A stretch of DNA of 6,142 nucleotides, taken from the NCBI GenBank assembly GCA_030152125.1, contig JASLIR010000423.1:1-6142 (forward strand). Reading direction: 5' to 3'. The position numbers and the translations under genes are program-made. Of the stretch, positions 1-5,711 are shown piece after piece. Each line of letters starts with the position of its first letter. Within the stretch, counting starts at the first letter, position 1. The notes under the pieces were generated by a model. It was not told the DNA's origin. It did not search any database and was given only the letters and a program-made list of their open reading frames with translations. This DNA comes from Alkanindiges sp. (lineage in GTDB: Bacteria; Pseudomonadota; Gammaproteobacteria; Pseudomonadales; Moraxellaceae).

Positions 1-634
1 CGCGGAAGCCGGATTCGGTATCCAGGGTAAACATGACCCCGGCAGAACCGGTTTCGGAGCGCACCATGCGCTGGATACCGGCAGACAGTGCAACGTGCTG
101 GTGTGCATAACCCTGGTGTACGCGGTAGGCAATGGCGCGGTCATTAAATAGCGAGGCAAAGACTTCTTTTACTGCAATCAGTACGTTTTCAATACCGCGG
201 ATATTCAGGAAGGTTTCCTGCTGGCCGGCAAAGGAAGCATCCGGCAAATCTTCAGCGGTGGCAGAAGAGCGTACAGCCACGGCAATGTCGGCATTGCCTT
301 TGGAAAGCTCGGCAAAAGCAGTGCGAATTTCTGCTTCCAGCTCAGCGGTTAACGGGGTGTCTACAATCCATTGACGAATTTTCTTGCCGGTTTCGGTCAG
401 GGCTTGAATGTCGTCTACATTCAGCTTGTTTAGTTCGGCCTGAATTTTTGCGTTTAAGCCGCTTTGTTCCAGAAAGTCTCGGTACGCTTGTGCAGTGGTT
501 GCAAAACCGCCGGGAACGCTTACGCCTGCACCAGCCAGATGGCTAATCATTTCTCCAAGCGAGGCATTTTTACCGCCCACGATCTCTACATCATTTTTTC
601 CAAGCTTTTCCAAGCCTATAACACGCGCTTCCAA
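1..634 (-). CDS. ppsA: Phosphoenolpyruvate synthase (PEP synthase), N-terminal part, cut by window edge
   Basis: Family knowledge: PEP synthase converts pyruvate, ATP and water to PEP, AMP and phosphate in the cytoplasm, the entry step of gluconeogenesis from pyruvate. Seen: about 211 residues of the N-terminal nucleotide-binding domain (PPDK_N). An early [10 protein letters not shown] block lies at residues 20-29, and the nucleotide-binding segment [18 protein letters not shown] at 122-139. [17 protein letters not shown] follows, and the sequence runs off the left edge in DTESGFR. The full protein is usually about 790 residues, so the phosphohistidine and PEP-binding domains lie outside. Start: I chose TTG at 634-632. 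An SD (TGGAGAG, 646-640) lies 7 bases before it, and the N-terminus then matches the length of Pseudomonas PpsA (MVEYVVSLDKL against [11 protein letters not shown]). In-frame ATGs at 649 and 658 lack an SD. It is divergent from ppsR, its dedicated regulator. Identity is near certain; the start is likely. Confidence 0.95.
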   Translation of the reverse strand, partial: MEARVIGLEKLGKNDVEIVGGKNASLGEMISHLAGAGVSVPGGFATTAQAYRDFLEQSGLNAKIQAELNKLNVDDIQALTETGKKIRQWIVDTPLTAELEAEIRTAFAELSKGNADIAVAVRSSATAEDLPDASFAGQQETFLNIRGIENVLIAVKEVFASLFNDRAIAYRVHQGYAHQHVALSAGIQRMVRSETGSAGVMFTLDTESGFR

Positions 635-639
635 ATCGA

Positions 640-646
640 CTCTCCA
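640..646 (-). promoter_or_regulatory. Ribosome binding site that decides the ppsA start
   Basis: The minus strand reads TGGAGAG here, with the GGAG core at 645-642. It ends 7 bases before the TTG codon at 634-632. The alternative ATG codons at 649 and 658 are preceded by TTTTTT and by CCAGTA, neither of which resembles an SD. The ATG at 649 is also only 3 bases upstream of this SD, too close to use it. Confidence 0.7.
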
Positions 647-675
647 CATAAAAAACATTACTGGATCACAGCAAT

Positions 676-714
676 GATACAAGAATGTATCGCCTGAGGG
701 ATAGTAACAGGCGA
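676..714. repeat. Two overlapping inverted repeats upstream of ppsA
   Basis: Seen: GATACA (676-681), a 4-base spacer, then TGTATC (686-691), a perfect 6-bp dyad. TCGCCTG (690-696), an 11-base spacer, then CAGGCGA (708-714) form a perfect 7-bp dyad. The two share bases 690-691, so as RNA hairpins they could not both form fully. If ppsA transcription starts near 694, the first dyad becomes a hairpin at the very 5' end of the ppsA mRNA. Inference: operator, transcript-stabilising hairpin, or chance; nothing here names a regulator. Confidence 0.4.
701..709 (-). promoter_or_regulatory. Candidate extended -10 promoter of ppsA
   Basis: The minus strand reads TGT followed by TACTAT (706-701), an extended -10 (TGn plus a hexamer matching TATAAT at 4 of 6). 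No good -35 lies 17 bases upstream, which extended -10 promoters can tolerate. Predicted transcript start is about 694, giving a leader of roughly 60 bases to the TTG start. It is found by eye and weak on its own; the mirrored copy on the other strand adds some support. Confidence 0.3.
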
Positions 715-739
715 CAGTCATTAAAGATGCGGTTACTAT
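711..739 (+). promoter_or_regulatory. Candidate promoter of ppsR
   Basis: GCGACA (711-716, 4 of 6 matches to TTGACA), a 17-base spacer and TACTAT (734-739, 4 of 6) make a plausible sigma-70 promoter starting near 746. GATAAT (743-748, 5 of 6) is an alternative -10 that would start near 755. In the second case the ATG at 749 would not be in the message, and in the first it would be nearly leaderless. Both therefore favour the TTG start at 782. Confidence 0.3.
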
Positions 740-770
740 AAAGATAATATGCCCGTAAGACAAACATTTA

Positions 771-775
771 AGGAG
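771..775 (+). promoter_or_regulatory. Ribosome binding site that decides the ppsR start
   Basis: AGGAG lies 6 bases before TTG at 782-784, a near-ideal arrangement. The in-frame upstream ATG at 749 is preceded only by AAAGATAAT, with no useful SD. This makes TTG the better start although it is a rare start codon. Confidence 0.75.
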
Positions 776-781
776 CAAATA

Positions 782-1618
782 TTGGACAGCCAAAGCATAG
801 TGAGGCGTAGTGTTTTTTTTATTTCGGATGGCACGGCGATTACTGCGGAAACCTTAGGTCATTCATTATTAGCACAATTTCCAGATGTGGAATTTGACAT
901 TCAAATTGCCCCCTATGTTGACAGTGAGGAAAGGGCCTTAGATGTTGTGACACAAATTAACAAGTGTGCACATAAAGACGGTAGTTTGCCCTTGGTGTTC
1001 GATACGCTGGTAGACCCGGCAGTAAGGGAAATTATTAATACCGCGCATGCAATTAATCTGGATGTGTTTGAAGGCCTGATCAGTAAAATTGAGCTGGAGC
1101 TCGATGTGAAAGCCTCACCCCTGGTAGGCAATGCACATAGCAATGTGGACTCGGAAAACTATAAGTCACGTATTGATGCCGTACATTATGCGCTGGATAA
1201 CGATGATGGTGGCAAAACCCGCCATTATGATATGGCAGACCTGATCCTGATTGGTGTATCGCGCTCTGGTAAAACACCAACGTCAATCTACCTGGCACTA
1301 CAGTTTGGTATTCGCGTGGCCAATTACCCGATTACCGAGGATGACCTGGATGATAACCGCTTGCCGAAGGTGTTAAAGGAGCATCGTAACAAGCTGTTTG
1401 GTTTGATGATTGAGCCGGAACGTCTGGTGGCTATTCGTAACGAGCGCAAGGCGGGCAGCCGTTATGCCAGTTTCCAGCAGTGCCAGATGGAACTGCGTGC
1501 CATTCAGGGTATTTATATTTCCGAAGGGATTCCCTTTTTAAATGTATCGGAAATGTCGATTGAGGAAATCTCAACAAGAATTCTACAATTGACTGGTTTA
1601 AAACGCCGCATCGGCTAA
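782..1618 (+). CDS. ppsR: PEP synthase regulatory protein (bifunctional kinase / pyrophosphorylase)
   Basis: Family knowledge (DUF299/PF03618, E. coli YdiA): it inactivates PEP synthase by ADP-dependent phosphorylation of a threonine next to the catalytic histidine, and reactivates it by phosphate-dependent removal that yields pyrophosphate. Seen: 278 residues from TTG, against 277 in E. coli. [14 protein letters not shown] lies at 15-28. The P-loop GVSRSGKT is at 158-165, followed by [37 protein letters not shown] and SRYAS come next, and the protein ends in a [16 protein letters not shown] C-terminus. No part of the family pattern looks missing. Start: TTG 782 has an AGGAG SD and gives [19 protein letters not shown], parallel to MDNAVDRHVFYISDGTA in E. 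coli. An ATG at 749 would add 11 residues without an SD. It sits divergent from its substrate gene ppsA, a standard arrangement. Confidence 0.96.
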   Translation: MDSQSIVRRSVFFISDGTAITAETLGHSLLAQFPDVEFDIQIAPYVDSEERALDVVTQINKCAHKDGSLPLVFDTLVDPAVREIINTAHAINLDVFEGLISKIELELDVKASPLVGNAHSNVDSENYKSRIDAVHYALDNDDGGKTRHYDMADLILIGVSRSGKTPTSIYLALQFGIRVANYPITEDDLDDNRLPKVLKEHRNKLFGLMIEPERLVAIRNERKAGSRYASFQQCQMELRAIQGIYISEGIPFLNVSEMSIEEISTRILQLTGLKRRIG

Positions 1619-1657
1619 CTTATTATCAAACCCTACCAAGCGACGTTGTAGCACCCT

Positions 1658-1683
1658 GACGCTAAACTGCAAGGTTTGGCGTC
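1658..1683 (+). terminator. Stem-loop after ppsR, probable terminator
   Basis: GACGCTAAAC (1658-1667), loop TGCAAG, then GTTTGGCGTC (1674-1683): ten pairs in RNA with one G-U wobble. It begins 40 bases after the ppsR stop. The following TATTATCT is U-rich but not a clean U-tract, so termination may be incomplete and some transcription may continue into the next gene. Confidence 0.5.
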
Positions 1684-1713
1684 TATTATCTAAATAATAT
1701 GTACTGCAATGGA

Positions 1714-1719
1714 TATAAC
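1714..1719 (+). promoter_or_regulatory. Weak candidate -10 box for the glutamate-synthase-like gene
   Basis: TATAAC matches TATAAT at 5 of 6 and would start a transcript near 1726, about 20 bases before the chosen ATG. AATAAT at 1693-1698 is another 5 of 6 match. Neither has a recognisable -35 at 16-18 bases. It is offered because the stem-loop at 1658-1683 implies the downstream gene may need its own promoter. Confidence 0.2.
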
Positions 1720-1746
1720 ATTAACAAGCGATCAGTAGGGTTTATT

Positions 1747-3459
1747 ATGCTAGGCATGCTCAAAAAAATAATACTATATCTCAGCCATACCTTTGTTTTT
1801 CGCTATATGGTGTGGATTGTCTGTGTGGCCTATACCATTGTCAGTCTGGTTGCATTACCTATCAGCCAGAATATCCTTGGTCTGTTTATTTCTTCCGATG
1901 TACAGAACTCCCTGACATTACTGGCTTTTTTAGGCAGTTTTCTGGGTATTTACGATATCCTGCAAACCAAACACAGTATTTTGCGTAATTACCCGATTAT
2001 GGGGCATTTTCGCTTCCTGTTTGAAAGTATCCGGCCGGAAATCCGCCAGTACCTGATTGAAGGTGACCAGGACTCGCTGCCTTTCTCGCGTTCACAGCGC
2101 AGTCTGGTCTATCAGCGCGCCAAGGCGGAAAATGCGGAAAAACCCTTTGGTACCCTGTTAAATGTGTACGGTCAGGGTTATGAGTTTATTGTGCACTCCA
2201 TGTGTCCGGTGCCAGTGGGTGATCCCAATAACTTTAGAATCACCATTGGCAATGACCAGTGCAACCAGCCGTATTCTGCATCCATCTTTAATATTTCTGC
2301 CATGAGCTTTGGCAGTTTAAGCGCCAACGCCATTCGGGCCTTAAATAAAGGCGCAAAAGAAGGGCACTTTTTTCATGATACCGGTGAAGGCAGTATCAGC
2401 CCATTTCACCTGGAGGCCGGTGGCGACCTGGTATGGGAAATTGGCAGCGGTTATTTTGGTTGCCGCACGCTAGATGGGCGTTTCGACCCGGACAAATTTG
2501 CCCAGCAATCCAAGTTACCTAGTGTAAAAATGATTGAGGTAAAACTATCGCAGGGTGCCAAGCCAGGGCATGGCGGGATATTACCAAAGGAAAAAATATC
2601 GCCCTTGATTGCCGAGGTACGTGGTGTATCGCGGGATCGTGACTGTATTTCCCCCGCCAAACATTCTGCATTTAACACCCCGCTGGAATTTGTACATTTC
2701 CTGCAGCAATTACGTGAACTTTCAGGTGGCAAGCCTGTGGGTTTTAAGCTGTGTATTGGTCAGCCCTGGGAGTTTATGGGGATTATCAAGGCGGTGCTGC
2801 AAACCAATATTATCCCGGATTTTATTGTCGTGGATGGTTCAGAAGGCGGCACTGGGGCATCACCGCTGGAGTTTACCGACCATTTAGGCACGCCATTGCG
2901 GGAAGGCTTGCTGTTTGTGCATAACACCCTGGTAGGGGCCAATTTACGTGAGAAAATTAAAATTGGCGCCAGTGGCAAGGTGATTAGTGCGTTTGATATC
3001 GCCAGCACACTGGCGATTGGTGCGGACTGGGTGAATGCAGCCCGTGGTTATATGTTTGCACTGGGCTGTATCCAGTCGCAAAGTTGTCATACCAATAAAT
3101 GCCCTACCGGGGTCGCCACGCAAAATGAGTCACGCCAGAAGGCACTGGTGGTGGAAGATAAGTCAGTGCGGGTAACCCGTTATCATCACAATACCCTGCA
3201 TGCGCTAGCGGAAATGATTGCGGCAGCGGGTTTGTCACACCCTTCCGAAATCAAGGCGCATCATCTGGTCAGCCGTTATTCGGCCACAGAAATTAAAAAT
3301 TATGCGCAGATTCATTTTTACCTGAAACCCGGTGAGCTGTTAACCGAAAATATTCATACCAGCCATTTTTATAACCAGATGTGGAAAGTGGCCAGAAGTG
3401 ACTATTTTAATGCGCTGGCCGATCCATACCGTATTAAATTACATGAAATCAAATACTAA
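1747..3459 (+). CDS. Membrane-anchored FMN-binding glutamate synthase family protein (GltB synthase domain only)
   Basis: Seen: 570 residues. Two hydrophobic segments lie near 20-38 and 55-70. The FMN-dependent synthase domain (Glu_synthase, PF01645) then spans roughly 140-500. Landmarks are AMSFGSLSANAIRAL from 185, GEGSISPFH from 213, GAKPGHGG at 270-277, VDGSEGGTGASP around 362-373 and GASGKV at 407-412. Cys441, Cys447 and Cys452 form the C-x5-C-x4-C that holds the 3Fe-4S cluster in true glutamate synthase. There is no N-terminal glutamine amidotransferase domain and no GltD partner here, so it should not make glutamate from glutamine the usual way. The whole family of stand-alone proteins, of which Bacillus YerD is an example, has no settled function. 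Start: ATG 1747 has AGGG (1737-1740) 6 bases ahead; an in-frame ATG at 1699 lacks an SD. It probably shares an operon with the VOC gene 23 bases downstream. Confidence 0.88.
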   Translation: MLGMLKKIILYLSHTFVFRYMVWIVCVAYTIVSLVALPISQNILGLFISSDVQNSLTLLAFLGSFLGIYDILQTKHSILRNYPIMGHFRFLFESIRPEIRQYLIEGDQDSLPFSRSQRSLVYQRAKAENAEKPFGTLLNVYGQGYEFIVHSMCPVPVGDPNNFRITIGNDQCNQPYSASIFNISAMSFGSLSANAIRALNKGAKEGHFFHDTGEGSISPFHLEAGGDLVWEIGSGYFGCRTLDGRFDPDKFAQQSKLPSVKMIEVKLSQGAKPGHGGILPKEKISPLIAEVRGVSRDRDCISPAKHSAFNTPLEFVHFLQQLRELSGGKPVGFKLCIGQPWEFMGIIKAVLQTNIIPDFIVVDGSEGGTGASPLEFTDHLGTPLREGLLFVHNTLVGANLREKIKIGASGKVISAFDIASTLAIGADWVNAARGYMFALGCIQSQSCHTNKCPTGVATQNESRQKALVVEDKSVRVTRYHHNTLHALAEMIAAAGLSHPSEIKAHHLVSRYSATEIKNYAQIHFYLKPGELLTENIHTSHFYNQMWKVARSDYFNALADPYRIKLHEIKY

Positions 3460-3482
3460 ATAGATAAAAAGGAGTTTGTGAC

Positions 3483-3878
3483 ATGAGTGTTTCGTATAAA
3501 CCGGCAGGCTATAACAGTGTGTCACCGTATCTGGTGTTAAAGGATGCTGCTGCGACTATTGCATTCTTGCAGCAGGTATTTGCCGCTACCGAGTTGTTTA
3601 AGCTGCAGGACGCGCAGGGTAGAATCCAGCATGCCGAATATCGCGTAGATGACAGTGTAATTATGCTGGCGGATGGTGGCCCGGAATGGCCGGCACAGGA
3701 AGTAAATATTCATGTGTATGTGCCTGATGTAGACGCTAGTTATCAAAAAGCACTGGATGCTGGTGCAACATCCATACAGGCACCGGTTAAAAAAGAGGAT
3801 GCAGACAAGCGTTGCGGTGTGAAAGACCAGGGCGGGGCAACCTGGTGGCTGGGCACCCAGGTTACTGTCAGAGATTAA
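3483..3878 (+). CDS. PhnB-like VOC (glyoxalase/bleomycin resistance fold) protein
   Basis: Seen: 131 residues spanning a VOC domain of two beta-alpha-beta-beta-beta modules. The first runs from SPYLVLKDAAATIAFLQQVF (14-33) to HAEYRVDDSVIMLAD (50-64). The second runs from NIHVYVPDVDASYQKALDAGAT (75-96) to GVKDQGGATWWLGTQ (112-126). This is the pattern of the PhnB/YdcJ-type glyoxalase superfamily group, whose substrates are mostly unknown. The usual DPFGN-W-x-x-x-T-H/E ending is changed to DQGGATWWLGTQ, so a metal ligand may be missing. Start: ATG with AAGGAG (3469-3474) 8 bases upstream. It lies 23 bases after the glutamate-synthase-like gene with no terminator between, so co-transcription is likely. 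The fold is confident; the reaction cannot be named. Confidence 0.85.
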   Translation: MSVSYKPAGYNSVSPYLVLKDAAATIAFLQQVFAATELFKLQDAQGRIQHAEYRVDDSVIMLADGGPEWPAQEVNIHVYVPDVDASYQKALDAGATSIQAPVKKEDADKRCGVKDQGGATWWLGTQVTVRD

Positions 3879-3884
3879 GTGATT

Positions 3885-3899
3885 CAGGCAGTTAGCCTG
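3885..3899. terminator. Small hairpin in the convergent gap, weak terminator candidate
   Basis: CAGGC, loop AGTTA, GCCTG: five pairs plus a possible U-G closing pair, lying between the stop codons of the converging VOC and DUF7931-type genes. No T-rich run follows on either strand, so it is weak for factor-independent termination. It is the only local structure in the 38-base gap. Confidence 0.25.
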
Positions 3900-3916
3900 G
3901 TTTACGGTAGCTTTTC

Positions 3917-4432
3917 CTAGAGTAAAAACTGGCGGAATTCCCTGATTTCCTGTGCGGTATGCCATTGCTGCAGGATGCGGTCAACAAAGGGACTGGCATA
4001 GGCGGCATTGTCCAGGTTTAACCAGGCATGATGCTGCTCTACATTATCGATGCGCAGTACATGTTTGCGGTCACTGATCAACAGGTAGTTTTCGGCTTTT
4101 ACCGGCGGCTCAACCGGGCTGCTTACCTGTTTCAGTTTTACCTGTGACAGGCGCTGTGCCACGCGCACCAGTGCATGGTTGCTGTGTTGCTGGTCATCAG
4201 TATTGTTGAGCAGGATAGTTACTTCACGTCTGGGGGAGTCGGTAATAAAGTCGACCAGGGCCTGGGCGATGTCCTGCTGGTTAAGCAGTGGATGCAGTTT
4301 CGCCAGCACAATAATGATGTCACGCCGTGCCAGGCCAATCAGTTTAATGGCAGATTGCAGGATGGCTGCTTCGTTACTTAACTCCAGATGATTGGCATCC
4401 TGCTCTGGAGTGTCAATATGCTGTTCTGTCAT
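3917..4432 (-). CDS. DUF7931-type protein (uncharacterised, PLD-like pattern without HKD motif)
   Basis: Seen: 171 residues, soluble, no signal peptide. The conserved part begins at LSNEAAILQSAIKLIGLARRDIII and continues through QALVDFITDSPRREVTILLNN, HALVRVAQRLSQVKL, NYLLISDRKHVLRI and a C-terminal FVDRILQQWHTAQEIREFRQF. This order (helix, short strands, RRARLRILL-like strand, VELARRL-like helix, LIAD-like strand, terminal W-helix) is what I recall of DUF7931, which is often mislabelled as a histone acetyltransferase. No HKD catalytic motif and no GNAT acetyl-CoA motif is visible. Start: ATG 4432 has AGGGA (4446-4442) 9 bases upstream. An in-frame TTG at 4465 would add 11 residues but its only SD-like AAGG is 1 base away. 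It lies downstream of roxA on the same strand; in pseudomonads similar genes sit near a RoxA-like gene and a GNAT gene (from memory). Function unknown. Confidence 0.72.
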   Translation of the reverse strand: MTEQHIDTPEQDANHLELSNEAAILQSAIKLIGLARRDIIIVLAKLHPLLNQQDIAQALVDFITDSPRREVTILLNNTDDQQHSNHALVRVAQRLSQVKLKQVSSPVEPPVKAENYLLISDRKHVLRIDNVEQHHAWLNLDNAAYASPFVDRILQQWHTAQEIREFRQFLL

Positions 4433-4510
4433 AGTGGATCGTCCCTGATCTATAAAATTTGACAAGCCTTATGAGGATCGCCAAGAGGGGTTACCAACAG
4501 AGGCATTGTT

Positions 4511-4538
4511 AATAGAAGCCCTGGCTACTTAGCCTATT
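4511..4538. terminator. Imperfect inverted repeat just after the roxA stop, weak terminator candidate
   Basis: AATAG (4511-4515) and CTATT (4534-4538) are reverse complements that enclose further short pairing (GGCT/AGCC around 4523-4533). The repeat directly follows the roxA stop codon at 4539-4541. On the minus strand it is not followed by a T-run. It could mark partial attenuation between roxA and the downstream gene, or be chance. The rest of 4433-4538 shows no gene. Confidence 0.2.
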
Positions 4539-5708
4539 TTAATCTTCATCTTGTGGCAGGTCTATCAGCAGTATTGAGTTTGCATATAAGCGCCCAATCA
4601 GCTCAAGGTTCTCCTCGGACAACTCGAAGTCATCTGAAGTTAATACCTTACCATCGGCAAATAATTTAAGCAGCGGCTGTTGTGCGGCGGTACATTCAAT
4701 GGCTTCACCCAAAGCCCAGAACTGTAATGAGTTTTCCTGCTGTAGATATAACAGCCGTGCTGCCGGTTCCCGTTGCACGCTGGCACCGTCCGTCAGTGCA
4801 TCCTGAAGCTCATCAAGGCTTAAACTTTCATTTTCCGGCAGGCTATCCGGGTATTTACTCTCGCTTAAAATACCCAGCAGGGCTTGTTCAAAAAAGCCGC
4901 CTTGCTGAATCCTGTCAATCAGTTGTTGTTTTAACCAGGCAATATCCTGCGGGTTGACTTCACCTGCTGACTGCAAGGGGCGCGGGTTTAAGTCGCTAAT
5001 AGGCGTCTGGATAGACTGATCCTGTAAAAGCTGATCGGTTAGCTGATCCAGTAGCTGTGCTGCGTTCGGCATCCTGAAGCCAAAGGAAAAGGTCAGACAG
5101 TCGTTTTCTGCCACGCCATAATGCGATAGTTTTGGCGGTACATACAACAGGTCACCCGGGTTAAGTACTTCGTCAAAAAATACATCCAGGTCCGCCAGCA
5201 GCCGTAAAGGCTGATTCGGGATAAACTGGGTGCTGTCATCACAGTATTGACCCAACTGCCAGCGGCGTTGGCCATAACCCTGTACCAGAAACACATCGTA
5301 CTGGTCAAAGTGACGGCCCACGGAACCACCTTTAGGAGCATAGGACACCATGATGTCATCACGCCGCCACTGTGGAATAAAGTCAAAGTGTTGCCAAAGC
5401 TGGGCGATGTCTGCCGAAAAATGATCCACCGCCTGTACCAGTAGCGTCCAGTAACTCGGTAGTTTGGAGAAGTCTTTTTGACCCAGTGGTGAACGTTTTA
5501 GTTTCCATTGATCATGCTGTGTACCTTGCTGGGTTAGCAGGCGGGCAGTGACACCATCTTCCTGTGCCAGACCCAGAATGTCTTCCGGTTCCAGCATGTC
5601 ATCAATTTCCGGTATGGCATTGCGTACCAGTAAGGGTTTCTTTTGCCAGTATTCGGCAAAAAATTGTTCAGCACTGATACTACCCAGCACATCCAGCTTA
5701 ACCGACAT
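4539..5708 (-). CDS. roxA: Ribosomal protein L16 arginine 3-hydroxylase (cupin / JmjC-type 2-oxoglutarate oxygenase)
   Basis: Family knowledge (E. coli YcfD/RoxA): an Fe(II)- and 2-oxoglutarate-dependent oxygenase that hydroxylates an arginine of ribosomal protein L16 (Arg81 in E. coli). Seen: 389 residues against 373 in E. coli. There is an N-terminal FFAEYWQKKPLLVRNA block and WTLLVQAVDHF at 87-97. The iron site is His133 and Asp135 in GRHFDQYDVFLVQG, with His196 in PPKLSHYG. Arg148 sits at the expected 2-oxoglutarate-binding position, with QRRWQLG following it. EVLNPGDLLYVPP precedes the second iron histidine and FSFGFRMPN follows it. The C-terminal part from about 220 corresponds to the dimerisation and winged-helix regions. 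All catalytic residues are present. Start: ATG 5708, 3 bases after the stop of the DUF2238 gene; the SD is poor (AGAG/TAAG within the upstream gene), which suggests translational coupling. Confidence 0.93.
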   Translation of the reverse strand: MSVKLDVLGSISAEQFFAEYWQKKPLLVRNAIPEIDDMLEPEDILGLAQEDGVTARLLTQQGTQHDQWKLKRSPLGQKDFSKLPSYWTLLVQAVDHFSADIAQLWQHFDFIPQWRRDDIMVSYAPKGGSVGRHFDQYDVFLVQGYGQRRWQLGQYCDDSTQFIPNQPLRLLADLDVFFDEVLNPGDLLYVPPKLSHYGVAENDCLTFSFGFRMPNAAQLLDQLTDQLLQDQSIQTPISDLNPRPLQSAGEVNPQDIAWLKQQLIDRIQQGGFFEQALLGILSESKYPDSLPENESLSLDELQDALTDGASVQREPAARLLYLQQENSLQFWALGEAIECTAAQQPLLKLFADGKVLTSDDFELSEENLELIGRLYANSILLIDLPQDED

Positions 5709-5711
5709 GAA

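Larger units (their letters stand above)
701..739. repeat. Inverted pair ATAGTAAC / GTTACTAT between ppsA and ppsR
   Basis: ATAGTAAC (701-708) and GTTACTAT (732-739) are perfect 8-bp reverse complements, with centres 31 bases apart, close to three helical turns. The same octamer, GTTACTAT, is thus read toward ppsA on the minus strand and toward ppsR on the plus strand. Each copy contains a TACTAT that could be a -10 box. It may be a pair of mirrored promoters, or two half-sites for a shared regulator. Confidence 0.4.

Noticed and set aside
464..697. Plus-strand open frame opposite the ppsA start
   Set aside because: It lies antisense to strongly conserved PpsA sequence, has no SD and resembles no known protein. 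The same holds for the other small frames inside ppsA.
647..721. ATG codons at 649, 658 and 721 (minus strand) as ppsA starts
   Set aside because: All are in frame, but none has an SD, and the added residues have no counterpart in Pseudomonas PpsA. The 721 start would run through the dyads of the promoter region.
749..781. ATG at 749 as the ppsR start, giving 289 residues
   Set aside because: It has no SD, lies at or before the predicted transcript start, and the extra 11 residues do not match the family N-terminus. TTG 782 with AGGAG fits better.
1080..1298. Minus-strand frames inside ppsR, and similar ones inside the glutamate-synthase-like and roxA genes
   Set aside because: They are antisense to conserved coding sequence, lack SDs and show no recognisable domain.
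1621..1690. Direct repeat TATTATC at 1621-1627 and 1684-1690
   Set aside because: A 7-base AT-rich repeat in an AT-rich gap is expected by chance, and it shows no link to a mobile element or attachment site.
3857..3900. Longer imperfect pairing CCAGG/CCTGG and ACTG/CAGT spanning the VOC stop codon
   Set aside because: It is broken by bulges and competes with the simpler CAGGC/GCCTG hairpin. There is no T-run, so I do not call it as a separate feature.
3537..3965. 142-codon minus-strand frame across the VOC gene and the convergent gap
   Set aside because: It overlaps two well-supported genes in other frames, and its translation is cysteine-rich and not domain-like. Most likely a shadow frame.
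4463..4465. TTG at 4465 as the start of the DUF7931-type gene
   Set aside because: The only SD-like sequence (AAGG) is 1 base upstream, too close to work. ATG 4432 has AGGGA at 9 bases.
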